From contig CP141141.1 of the NCBI GenBank assembly GCA_035235625.1, positions 22,813,968 through 22,877,967 of the forward strand: DNA of 64,000 nt. The letters run 5' to 3'. The notes under the pieces were generated by a model that made no database searches, was not told the origin of the DNA, and saw only the letters and a list, made by a program, of their open reading frames with translations. Positions within the stretch are counted from its first letter, which is position 1; every line of letters begins with the position of its first letter. Position numbers and translations under genes: made by a program. Source of the stretch: Saururus chinensis. Its lineage: Eukaryota > Streptophyta > Magnoliopsida > Piperales > Saururaceae. Shown here piece after piece: positions 25,846 through 36,899 of this stretch.

Positions 25846-26212
25846 TGTTCATTAAACTATTTCGTTTGTGTCAATATTAATTTCTAACATGTTTGTGACT
25901 CTATAAACTTATCCAAATTACTCGTAAGTGTATCAAGAGTGTCGTGAATTGTTCCACTCATTGTCTAAGGGCCTCGAAAAGTGTGCATTACCTATAAACA
26001 TAAAAAAAATTGCATTTTAGATGTGTAGTACATAAATAAAATCCCTACTTGATTTAAATACACGCCTAAACTGCTAATAGCACCTGAATTAATTAATTTG
26101 TAAACTAAAATATTAATATTTATCTTAACATAAATAAACCTTAATTAACCTAATATTATACTAGAAAATAAGGTTAAAAGAAGTATAAAATAGATATATT
26201 TCACATGTATCA

Positions 26213-27586
26213 CCTATCTAGCAGAAAACCATAAGTGACTATAAATCCACTTCACGCAACACCGATCTCAATGGGCACATCCCTCGTGTTCTCTACTTCT
26301 TCACTAGTGCATGATCGTCTCTGGAAATCCAACTAGGAAGATCCAAAAAATTACTTTCTAGTGATTCCCAAACTTTCAACAAAAGAATTATGAACTTTGA
26401 ATATAGGGTTTTGAATAAATCATTCAACCATAGAAATCAAACACAAGAGTTTTTTTAAATTTGGAAACCCAAACTAGGGAAAAAAACTACCCAGCTGATC
26501 CTTTGGCTGAAACTAATGCACTATGAACAATAGATCTTATAAGACTCAACCAACCTCTCCCCAAACTAGAAATCCTTCTCTAGATGAATGTTGGCCACTA
26601 AAGTTCTTCTTTGTGTTTTCCCCTTCAAACTTGATCTTCACCTTCATCTTCTTTGCTAGCACAATCTTTAGTCAAAATCCTTCTTGATTGTTGATGAAGT
26701 TTTACAAAAATGCTTATTGATTTTGCTCCAGCAATCTCCTTGTGTGTGGTGTGATGTGTTCTCACAAAACTCTCTTTTAATTCATTAGATGATTATAAAT
26801 CAAAACTCTCACCTTTCAATTATTTTCTCTCAATTCATGTGAAGGTGATGAAAGGAATAAAACTCTCTTTTTCCTTTACAAAAATCCTCCTTCCTTAGTT
26901 CCAATTCATTACCATAGATCCTTATATATCTCTTTAAGTTGTTTACTGTATTAGAGTTAAAGTAGGAAAGAAACTGATCTCATATTGACTTAAAATAGGT
27001 AACTGCATCATAGACCGATTGATCATCGATTGATCATTCCACAGGATGATCATTCATTCTCTATTTTGTTCACAACCCGAATGAATTTGATCGATCATTT
27101 CAACAGTACGATCAATCGTTCACTGTTCTAGACCTAACAAATTTAACTCAAGTCAATGTTTTACTAGAAGATCAATCATTTAGTCTTTTATAAAAAATCA
27201 CAAATAATATTCAAGCCCGATTGATCGTTAGTTCAAGGAGGATCGATCTCTTTTGGACACTTATGTGATTTTTGTCCTTTTTGTCCAATTCACATCCCAA
27301 CACTCAAATAAGGTATTTTTATGAAAATCCTCAGTGTTTGTGTATGTGTGTGTGTGTTAAATTTACTTTTCTTGTCTTCAAAACTCATTTATGTTGATTA
27401 AGTCTTCCACCTTGAATCTTCAAAACACTTCTTCTCTGATTTTTCAAGTCAAATAATTCCAAATCTAACTTGATACATCACTAACCTAGTAAGACTCCTA
27501 AGATTTAATAACATACATGGAATGGACACAATTTTGATTATCAAAATAAAGCCAATTACAAGACATATGCCACATATGTTCCAACA
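26213..27586 (-). mobile_element. Copia-type LTR remnant (probable)
   Basis: The right edge reads TGTTGGAACATATGTGGC on the minus strand, a typical copia LTR start. The interior has a TATA-like GAGATATATAAGGATC near 26925 (minus) and the phrase GGAAACCCAAACTAGGG near 26462, as in copia U5 regions. The left edge is not defined and no internal domain is attached. Confidence 0.45.
27014..27248. repeat. GATCGATC motif cluster D (copia-type LTR)
   Basis: Contains ACCGATTGATCATCGATTGA, TTGATCGATCATTTC, TACGATCAATCGTTC, CCCGATTGATCG and GGATCGATCTC. Confidence 0.65.
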
Positions 27587-30522
27587 ATTATATATAAAGA
27601 AAAATTAGTTTAAACCTTCTCACTAAAAACTACCTCCTGAATCTGTACAAATCTTGGCTTCTTATAAGATGCCTACTTACATATAAGAGGAAACATGGTC
27701 CTCATCTTGCTTGCACATGTCTCCCATCATCGGAATCCTCTCTGTTGCCCAAACGTGAGACATATGTCTTCATTTGTTATATCTTTGAATGATTTAATAA
27801 ATAAAATAAATAAATAATATTTACAGTCATTACTGAGATGCAACCATAAACGTTGTAGGTCACATTGCCCATACACCTCGCACCTTATTGTAAACCACAC
27901 AATGTGTCCTAATAGCATAGGCTCCCCTGTGGATACTTAGCAAAAGCATCTAGATTATCTGCAAATATTTTCTATTCTTTGTGTGGTTCCATCCCATCCC
28001 CACCAAAAAAATTTCTAAAACAAGTTCCTCCTACTTGATTAATAGCTTCGACCTCCCAAATATCTACAGTAGGAGGCTATCTTTCTTTAGTTATTGGGGA
28101 TTTGCTAGGAGAGGGGGACTAGAGTTAGCAAAATGAAGGTCAATGATCATTCAAAATTCCTTTAGGGACATCTTGATACTAGGGCTCTTGATAAATTCGA
28201 ATAGAAAGTCCCCCCTATGTTTCCTCAATCAGTAGTGGAAGGCCTGGTCAGGGAAAATATTTCGAGTCACCTCACACTACCCTGAAGCATGTTTTCTCAA
28301 ACATTCTTTTCCAGGGTCTATGCTTATTAAAGTGATATTTCAATTTTCTAATATAATAGTAAGTGAACTTACACTGTGGATCACTTTCATAAGCTTTGTT
28401 AGGGGCTTGTTTACCCTTCAATTTTTTTTTGCAACCACCTTTTAGCTAGATTGACCTTTAGCAGTTTTCCCCATTTGTTCACAAGTGACAAAATTTAATT
28501 ATGATCCAATACAAAATTTTAAAATTTAGATTAAAATTTAGATCGTCTACAATACGTAAATATGTAGATCAATCAATAAACAAATCACTTTCTTGAAGCT
28601 AATGAGTAAGACCAAATTTAGCAATTTCCAAGAAGGTAAAGAAAGAAATATCATGAAATGTGAAAAATGTAACGTCATTCTTTGTTACACAAAAGGCACA
28701 TATGTCATATACTAATCAATATTCATCACAACCATTGCCTATTATTATGCTTTAGAAAATTAACCATGGATCATTAAAAAAAAACTCAGTTATACAGAGT
28801 ACAACCCTTAATCATAGAACATATGTACCTTGAAATGTTTGATATTGATATTCCTTTTAGCTTGTTTAAGTGTACTCCATTATTTTTATTAAAATACATA
28901 TGTTTTTAATAATCATAGCCATTGGGCCAGATCATTTAAGGTAATAAATGATACAACCTTATAGACCTCACTACTTTCTCTACTCCTTATCTCTCCCATT
29001 GCCCAACCCCACCTCTCACTTAGAAATTTATCACCGTGAGCCTCACAAATTCATTGCAACTACCTTCACCCATGGCCCACATTCCAGAGCTCAAAACCCA
29101 AGGTTCAACTCCATTTTAGCCCCAATAATTAACTACTGTGGAATCCCAACCAAAGCCAAACTCTCCCACCATACCCATCTAAATGTCTCATGTGATTATT
29201 ATGGTAATAGTTGATTGTAACATATTGTAGCTATGCTCACAATGAAGTGACACTTTGGAAATGTGACCACTGGGAGCTCCAACAATGTTCCTTTCCAGCG
29301 AATAATTCAAAAAAAAAAACAACTTTGTTTAACACATTAAAACTTCTTGACGACTGTGTTAAAATTATGACTTCTTGACTATATTATAGTAAAAAGTATC
29401 TTTATCACAATAAGTTGATTAAGCAATGAAAATCTAAAAAGACCTTAGGGAAGCTGAATGGTAAAGGAGCTTATCAAGTGGTACTTGCATCTAATTACAC
29501 CTACATACATTCAAATATAATAGAATATTATTAAGGCAAAAGAAACTCTCATACATACAAATAAGAAATGGTGTAATGAACAATTTTGTGTTTTATACTA
29601 CATAAACAACTTATCTAGTTTTTCTGTTTTCAAGATTTCTAGTTTTCGAGTTCTCCAGTCTTATAATTTTCCAACTTTCAAATTTTGTCTTTCACTCTTT
29701 CTAACATCCACACTTTCCAATTGCAAAAAACATGCATAAACTATTTAAGACCACAACAAAATTAACTATAAGAATGCTTCACATACAGTAAATGCATTGG
29801 CATATCATGAATAGGTTTTCTAATTCTCTAGTTCTCCATTTATTGTTTTAGTTTACAATAGATGTTAGTAGATGCCAAACCAATTTAGACATGCAAAATT
29901 AACCATAACATTATCTACAAAATAATGTTCCCATGACATTTTTCGCTCCTCAAGAGCAAGATTGTACCTTTTTTGTGAGGGTGAGTGAGGCAGACAGATA
30001 GTCAAAAACCAAGCTTCACTGCATTGAGAGACTGCAAGCAGTGGGTCAGAGGGAGAGAGATGGCATATAGGAGCGTCTCTAGGTAGATGGAGGCACTTTT
30101 ATGCAGCAAGTGACAAGCAGCGAGACTGAGGGAGAGAGATAGTGAGACAAGAGAGCAATGGCCCTAAATCAATCAGTGACCGATGAGTGGTGGCCCCTCT
30201 AGAGAGATGGAGGTGACTAGTGGCAAGCGGTAATCGGCGAACAACATCATAAGAGGGGGATGATGGGTTGCATGCACAAGAAGGTGATGTTGAACGATGA
30301 CTGGTGGTGGAGTAGGAGATGGCATGTTCTATGAGGTGAAACGGCAAAGCAGTCGCAAGGTTTACAAAGGGAAGGGAAGGGACATGACATGTTCTCTTAG
30401 ACTCGGCAAGGTCCTATAAAAGGAGAAAATGTTTTGTCTAAGGAGAAAGGACGCATAAGAAGGGTTATAAGTGTAGACGGTAGCTACACCTTTTTGTGTC
30501 ACACAATTCTTAGTGAAGTTCA
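27587..30522. other. Unassigned AT-rich region
   Basis: No gene or repeat family is recognised. The frames at 27727-27918 (-) and 28948-29214 (+) have no known domain. The end (30000-30350) is purine-rich, with GAGAGAGA-like stretches. It lies just outside the Mutator-like element. Confidence 0.35.
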
Positions 30523-30531
30523 TATTTATTG

Positions 30532-30780
30532 GGGAAAATTATATAAATAATACTTAAAATTTCATTTACCAAAATAGCGGAAGAGGAAAATAATTACCGA
30601 AATGGCATGCCCGCCAAGCGCTGGCGCTTGCATGGCTTTTTTTAAAAAAAAATTTATGATTTCTTCCTTTAGAAGGATGAAATTTACTTTTAAGTTGATT
30701 TCGTCCTTCTCAAGGATGAAATCCTCTTTAGGATGATTTTGTCCTTCACAAGGACGAAATCATCTCCCTTGGCCTTTTTT
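30532..30780 (+). repeat. Left terminal inverted repeat of the MULE
   Basis: Aligns in inverse orientation with 52353-52630. Landmarks: AAATTATATAA, a stretch with AATAATTACCGAAATGGC against AATTAATTACTAAAATAG, the paired TTTCGTCCTT words, and the inner edge CTCCCTTGGCC against GGCCAAAGGAG. A near-palindrome AAGCGCTGGCGCTT lies at 30616-30629. Confidence 0.7.
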
Positions 30781-30905
30781 CGGCTGAAGGTTTAAATGGG
30801 ATTTTGTCCTTTCAGAAGGATGAAATTGTCCTAAAGAGGATTTCGTCCTTCGCATGGACGAAATAAACTCAAAAGCCAATTTCATCCTTTTGAAGGATGA
30901 AATTT
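30655..30905. repeat. Subterminal array of six ATTTCGTCCTT...AAGGACGAAAT hairpins
   Basis: Six short inverted pairs occur at about 30658-30682, 30697-30722, 30735-30760, 30800-30826, 30838-30864 and 30878-30904. Each has a TTTCGTCCTT-type arm and an AAGGATGAAAT-type arm 2-4 bp apart. Variation is mostly C/T within the arms. They begin inside the left terminal repeat and continue inward. Confidence 0.8.
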
Positions 30906-32137
30906 GTGGACTACTTACTCGCTTGTTAGTTCCCCTCCTGATTGTTCTTCATTTTCCCCCCTTCGCAAGTTCTGGTGCCTGCTACTATTTTTGTTGAGCT
31001 CTGCCATCTGCTGTGAGTGTGTGACTGTTTGATTTTGCCTAGCTTTGCCATCCATCACGATTGCAATTTCACCTAGATCTACCTCGCTTAGATCTACTAT
31101 TAGCCGTGAGTGTGTGATTGTTCAATTTCCCAAGCTCCAATATCCGCCACAGTTGTAATTTTGCCTAGATCTGCCTCACCCAGATTCACCATCTGCCATG
31201 TATGCAATTTCTCCTAGATCTGTTGCAGCTACGTCCTTCACAAACGGCAGAACAGAAGTGCTCCACTGCTCCTGCTGCTATCTGATTATGTATTTCTACT
31301 CCTATTGCCTATTGCAAGCTCTCTCACAAATGTCATTTTACTATGGTTGCTTCTGAGGTGAGCCTTCACTTCATTCTTCTTCTTGTTTAGTCTATGTTGT
31401 ATATTTGGTTTAGTACTTTTGATAAATCCCAATTCGTGATTCGCGGGTGTTCGTACTTTTTAATAAAAATGTTCCCCTTCAATTCATCGGTTATTTGATG
31501 CCATTGTCTAATGTAATATGCTCGAGTGCAACTCAATTTTTTCTATGTCGATTTTTTATTTGAGTCATAATATAGTTGGCTTCATGCTATTTTTGGGTCT
31601 GATGGATGTTATTCAATAGTTTATATATCTTGTTAAGGTTGTCGACCTTTGCATATATGGAAATTGTTGTTCTTTTGTAGAAGTTACGATGCAACACTAG
31701 TTATAAGAAGATTTTTTCATGAAAGTTGTTAGCTTTGTTTGTCCTATCGTTGTTTTCAATTTTTCTTTCTATAGTCTCTAGATGAACAAACTTCCTAAGG
31801 TCATGCGCTTGGCTTGCTGAATTTTGCATGTGTGAAAAATGTTTAAGTAGCGGATAATGGATTGCACCATTGTATAGAATAGCTACTATAATGAATGAGA
31901 GAAATTTGTTATTTGACAGCATAATCTAGATATAAGTTCAGGTTTTTAGTGCCAATTGGCTCAACTGACACTGACAAGAGTTTTTGGGTGTGAATCTTGT
32001 ATACAATTTTTATTGTGTTGATAACACGAAAATTCGGTTGTGATTTTATACATACAATTATAAGTAAAGTAGTTATTTTGAATAATTATTTAATCTACTA
32101 TTTCTGTTATTTATTGGTTATGAATTAAGAGAATAGA
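30906..32137 (+). other. 5' region of the MULE transposase unit
   Basis: No reading frame is recognised. Repeated GATCT-rich phrases (CTAGATCTACC, TAGATCTGCC) occur near 31070-31220. This is probably promoter and untranslated leader of the transposase. Confidence 0.3.
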
Positions 32138-33404
32138 GATGGCAGGAGAAATGGCTAGTTTTATGCTTCACCATGAAGGGTATGAAAGGAATTATTTGTC
32201 AAGAAACCTTTTACTTATGATGAACTTGAAATACAAGTAGCTAGCAAAGTTGGGTGGGATCGAAGAAGTTGGAAAATTATTATAAAGTGTCACCTTCCGA
32301 TATTTGGATCAAGGTCAACTCTACTACATGTAGAGGATGAGGCTTCATTTAGACAAATGTTTTACTATTCGTCTCACGTATGTATGTTTGAGCTATTTCT
32401 CTAAAAAGAGGCCCGAGTGCCTAGTGAAGGGAACAATATAAGTAGGAGCTCTCAAAGAAATGTGAATAGTGGAAGGCACATGCAAATGCAAGTTGATGAT
32501 AATGCAGAGGGAAATTTATCCATGATAGTAGCTCAAACGAATGCCATAGGTTCTTAGCACCTATTGATGATGGAATTGGACCTAATTGAAGGTAAGGTTT
32601 CTTAAGATGTGAATCCTGTGTGAATCTTTTAATTGTCAATGAAAATTAGTATATTGAAGTTTTTTTTTTGAATATGTAAGGTACACATCGCATGCATATA
32701 AGACATTTAGCCTTGGAATGTCACAAGGCAGTGCATGGTTTGGAACTCAAAGTTCGATAGGCATTCATTACCCCTACACAGGTGTTGGACATACTGATGT
32801 TGGACCATCCAATCCAAGGTGATATATATTTATAAACGAATCTAACAATTTTATTTATTAAACAAGTGTTTAGGTAATATAAAATTCAATACATGTGTGC
32901 TATCTATGTATAGGGGATCCCATGTCCATGATAATGGCGTTGATATAAATGAGGCCAATGAAGGTGAAGATAATATTAGCGAAGCTAGTGAGGAGGAGTA
33001 TGGTATGAACGAAGGTGCTAGAGGCAAGGAATTTGGTCAGCAGATGGTTGACAGTGAGGGGGATGAAGTGGTAGACAATGCAATTTCCACAAATGACATA
33101 AATGTGGATGATGATGAGCCGATGTACTATCAAAAGGAAGAGTAAATCTATGCATATATCATAGATGAGCAAATAGGTAAGGCAATTAATTGGGGTATGG
33201 ATATGGAGCAACAAAATGAAGAAAAGTTATATATTGGGCACATCTTTGAGGATAGAGAAACATTTATCATAGCATTGAAGGAGTTTTCAATTAGGAATCA
33301 TGTTCAATACAAGGTCTACATGCAAATATGTCAGAATATACAGTTAAGTGCATTGATAGTGCTTGCCCTTGCAGAGTTCATGGATCAATGAAGAGGAGTC
33401 TAGG
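32138..33404 (+). pseudogene. MuDR-type transposase N-terminus (broken)
   Basis: Begins MAGEMASFMLHHEGYERN. After a frameshift come a PB1-like part (TYDELEIQVASKVGWDRRSW, SRSTLLHVEDEASFRQMF), an exon with GMSQGSAWFG, a long acidic stretch (ANEGEDNISEASEEEYG) and the MuDR DNA-binding part LYIGHIFEDRETFIIALKEF, ending KCIDSACPCRVHGSMK. That last CX5C motif (VKCIDSACPC) is the usual zinc-binding signature of MULE transposases. The sequence is cut at 33404, right after SLGV, by an LTR start. The catalytic and SWIM domains are missing. In-frame stops are present. Confidence 0.75.
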
Positions 33405-33660
33405 TGTAAAACTCCGTGTTCTAATTACGCTTAACCCGGAGGGTTAGGGGTAATTATACAAATTTTCAATTAAGTTTAGAGGGTTTAAAGGAATGAAATC
33501 CCCGTATTTGAGTAGAGCTCAAAGTAACGAGCATAATGATTTAAAGAACACGCGAAACGAACGTAAGGAGCGAAAGTTATGACCTCGAGAAGTGTGCCAC
33601 ATGGGTGGGACCTTCTTAAAAAGTGCAAGACAACTACCTATGTGTGGTTTGGTTTTGAAG
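33405..33660 (+). mobile_element. Gypsy LTR fragment inside the transposase
   Basis: Starts TGTAAAACTCCGTGTTC, the typical TGTAA start of long gypsy LTRs, exactly at the break in the transposase frame. It ends without a matching CA end or a second CTAGG flank, so the transposase catalytic part was probably lost with an insertion/deletion event. Confidence 0.45.
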
Positions 33661-33803
33661 GGCTCATTGATACGAGTCCATGGTACTAAGAATGCGTGAT
33701 TTTGACTTTTTGGTAAACATACAATTAGACTGTGTGACTTTTTGTTTACTCTCCATTTAGATATTACTATATGTTCTTGAATTTCTTATTCCTCGTAGAT
33801 CAT

Positions 33804-35150
33804 ATGGAACCTTTTTATAGGTCAAACCCCATTGATGAGTCAGTACTCGTGTAGCAGGAGTCGCATAGGTTGGCTTCTATTTGGCAAGGAGAGGTATTCC
33901 CATTGTACATGCATTTCATTTAATTTTTATGACTATATGTTCCGTTGAATTATAATATTTTAACTTAGTTTAGGACCTTAGGTGCCTTGAGTGCACATAG
34001 CATTTTAGATACCTACAATAGTGGTCTATAGATGAGCGCATTCTGCCATATATTAAGCAAGCTGGATTTAGACACTATCCATTTATAACACATTCGACTT
34101 GATAGGCCTTTGCTCACAACTCTCCTCGAGAGATGGAGGGAGACACAAACATTTCACTTATCTTATTGGGAGATGTCATCACCCTTATGGATGTGGAAGC
34201 TCTTCTTGAACTTCACATAGATGGACTTGCAGTGAAAGGCATGATAGAAGGAGATTCAGATTTAGTAGTCAGACTCCTTTGCAGAGCACCTCATCCTTTA
34301 TGATATGTGGTAGCCAAGTGAGCCTCATATGGCTATTGGGTGAGTTTCGTGCACTCTTAGCAAATACAACCGAGATAGTCATCGAGCAGCATGCACGCAC
34401 ATATTTGCTTCATCTACTTAGGGCTACTATATTTGTTGATAACACCGGTAGCCATGTGCATGTCGCGTACCTCACTCTCCTTGCGGATTTTGACATGGCG
34501 GACACCTACGCATGGGGTAATGCTACCCTTGCATACTTATACCAAGAGTTAGGGGAAGCTTGACCCTTCTTCAGGTAAATGAATTTGTTAAAGTTAGTAT
34601 TTTCTACACATATATATAATTAGGTTTTAATAACTCTTTTATGATATTTTGTTACACAGCTATGGTCGTGGGAGTGTTTATATGTCGGCCAACCAAATAT
34701 TGAGATGGGGCAAGTAGTAGAGGGGCTCCATTAGGAGCCAGGTATATATTTTTTTACACTGTTATATTTTTAGCATAGTTTTATGTGGATATGTTGAATT
34801 TATGTGTTAAATTTGACTCTTTAAGATGGAATGTTCAAATGAGAAAAACCAAAAATCCACAAGGAGTCCTACAATTGATACGTATGATTTTTATATATTT
34901 TATACATCTATTTACCTTATTTTCTAATGTATGATTAAGTTAATTAAGGGTTAATTAGAGTTTATTTATGTTAGATAGATATTAGTAGTGTGATTTAATT
35001 ATTAGTTAATTCGGGTGATGTTAATTGTTTAAGAGTATATTTGAATAAAATCAGTGTTTTACATATATCTTACACACTTGAAAATATAACTGTTTTATGC
35101 ATTATAGGTAAGCAGGCTTCTCGAAGTATGTAGATGATGTTCGAAAAATT
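33804..35150 (+). pseudogene. Plant mobile domain (MAIN-like) protein, 5' part
   Basis: Starts MEPFYRSNPIDESVLV, as in plant mobile domain proteins. Next come an exon with the LDRPLLTTLLERWR-type core (34100 region), then 34279-34563 with GEFRALLANTTEIVIEQHAR, NTGSHVHVAYLTLLADFDMA and TYAWGNATLAYLYQEL. A later exon (34660-34740) encodes the SWE-LHVGRPN-like segment. The family includes MAIN/MAIL1 of Arabidopsis and many transposon-borne copies. Stops and frameshifts are present. The gene is interrupted after about 35150 and resumes at 52145. Confidence 0.8.
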
Positions 35151-36575
35151 CACAATACTCTTAACATGCTTACAAGTGATTTGGACAACTTTATGGAGTT
35201 GTGGACATGTTAGAAACATATATGGACATAAACATAAAAGCTTAATGAGCTGAGAAGAAACTTGGACAATAAAATGGACTATCCAGTTAACATGACTCAT
35301 CTTCCTGAACGAGTTCTTGGACATAAATTGGATTGAAACGTCCATATTATAGTTAATTGATTTTGGGTGAAATTGACTAAAGATTTGAGCAAATAAATTG
35401 GGCATTTGAAAACCCATTTTAATTAAATCAATGAAGAAGATGTTTGAAACTCTAAATTGAAGAATGAGAGCTATTTTTGATTGAAAAGAAGAGATTTCCA
35501 TTGCTGCCATTGTTGAACTCGAACCAGAAATTTAAAGGAAGAAAATTTTTGAATATGTTGCTTGGATTTGGTAGAGATTCTTATTGTCTGTTTATGTTGT
35601 GCTCAAATCTATTAATTTGATTATAGATTTTATTGTTTGGAGTAGTTTTGGCAAGTGGAAGAAGAAAGGAAAAAAAAACCAATTCGCCATTAATGATGGG
35701 AGCTGAAGCTGCTGCTGATTGCGAATGAAGAAGAAGAGGAGAAGAATGGAGTTGAGGTGTTGCTGTGAACAGGTTGAAGGAAAGTCCAGTTCAAACCAAG
35801 AAAGCAGAAGGATGAATCTTAAATGAATGTGGAGATTATGTTGCAAGAGACAGTTGTGAAACGGGAAGCAAGATTGTGAAGAATTAGAGTCCTACATTCG
35901 ATGAAACCCGACATCGTGCCGAATTTTGAAAGTGGGCCCACATCAAACACCAATTAAAACAAAAGCTAGAACGAGTTAGATAGTAAGACAATGTAGGAAG
36001 TAAACTCAAGTTCAAGTTAGGAGGACTTAGGATACCAAATTCAATTGAGACTTAGGTGTTTTAGGCCATTGAAAGCTATATGAAGAAGCAACCCAAGATG
36101 GAAAAAAAATCGCAGAAACACAGAAATCAGAGAGGGATCCATGCTAGGCTATTGGGATGTGAAGAAAAATTCCAGAATTCTAGTTGCTCAAGGCTAAAGT
36201 GGAGGGAGCAATCCAAGTTATTTTTATTTTGTTTTTCCTTCCATCCTTGTAAGTCTCTTTTAAATTTTTATCAATGGAATTTATATTACTTAGGATAATG
36301 AGTAGCTAAAACTATTTACTTGGGGCGTGGATGAAGCTTAATTAAATTATAGAATTCCATAATTATGAGACTTTATTCATTTTTCTTAATGGTAGATTTA
36401 ATGTTAATTGTTTCCACCTCTTTAATTGATGAGATTGATTTGGATATAAATTTAGTCATGCTTCTCTCATGATTTAAATTGGTTCTTATTAGTTTTTTAC
36501 TTGGTTTTATCTTGTTTAATATTAAAATTGGATATAGTTAATGACTTGATTTCAATTCGTTGAAGTGAGGAGAAA
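35151..36575. other. Unclassified inserted DNA, left part
   Basis: AT-rich, with no domain recognised. It is continuous with 41905-42480 and 43944 onward once two later insertions (gypsy 36576-41899 and solo LTR 42481-43943) are removed. Its character (pyrimidine-rich leader, TATA-like box further on) suggests an LTR or leader of another retrotransposon. Confidence 0.35.
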
Positions 36576-36887
36576 TGATGTACCCGATATAGGCACAATC
36601 GGTACCTTGGAGAATTACGTAGTGAAAGGGAAAGAAGAAGGAAGAAAGGAGAGGAATATCTGAATAGTTAATTACATAAACTGAACCAAGGGAGGGGACG
36701 ACCCTCTTATGGGGAGCCGCACCCTCCTTCCTTGGGAAACATGCCGCTAGTGGGCCCGGCTATCCCATGGACCACTAGCACTCCTAACACAATTTAATAA
36801 TAACATACATAAGCAAATACTAACTGAATACAAATGAAAATAGTCTAATGTGCTAAAATAAAGGAAGTCAAATGAACGTGCACAACA
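36576..36887 (-). repeat. 3' LTR of the Reina-like element
   Basis: 312 bp, same length and ends as 41588-41899. Shared landmarks include GATATAGGCACAATCGGTAC and GGGGACGACCCTCTTATGG. Confidence 0.92.
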
Positions 36888-36899
36888 CTCCATCATGCT

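Larger units (their letters stand above)
25575..26212 (-). mobile_element. Truncated copy of solo-LTR family S1
   Basis: From GGCATAAGAG onward it aligns with the second half of the LTRs at 24041-25212 and 42481-43943 (shared GGCTCAAAATCGGC, ACATTTTAGAT-like and AATTAATTA blocks) and ends GTATCA. The first half is missing; the break coincides with the loss of gypsy gag. Confidence 0.6.

Noticed and set aside
27727-27918. Minus-strand frame that might be a transposase piece
   Set aside because: No recognisable motif; too short to support a family.
28948-29214. 88-codon plus-strand frame
   Set aside because: No domain, no splice continuation, unusual composition; likely chance.
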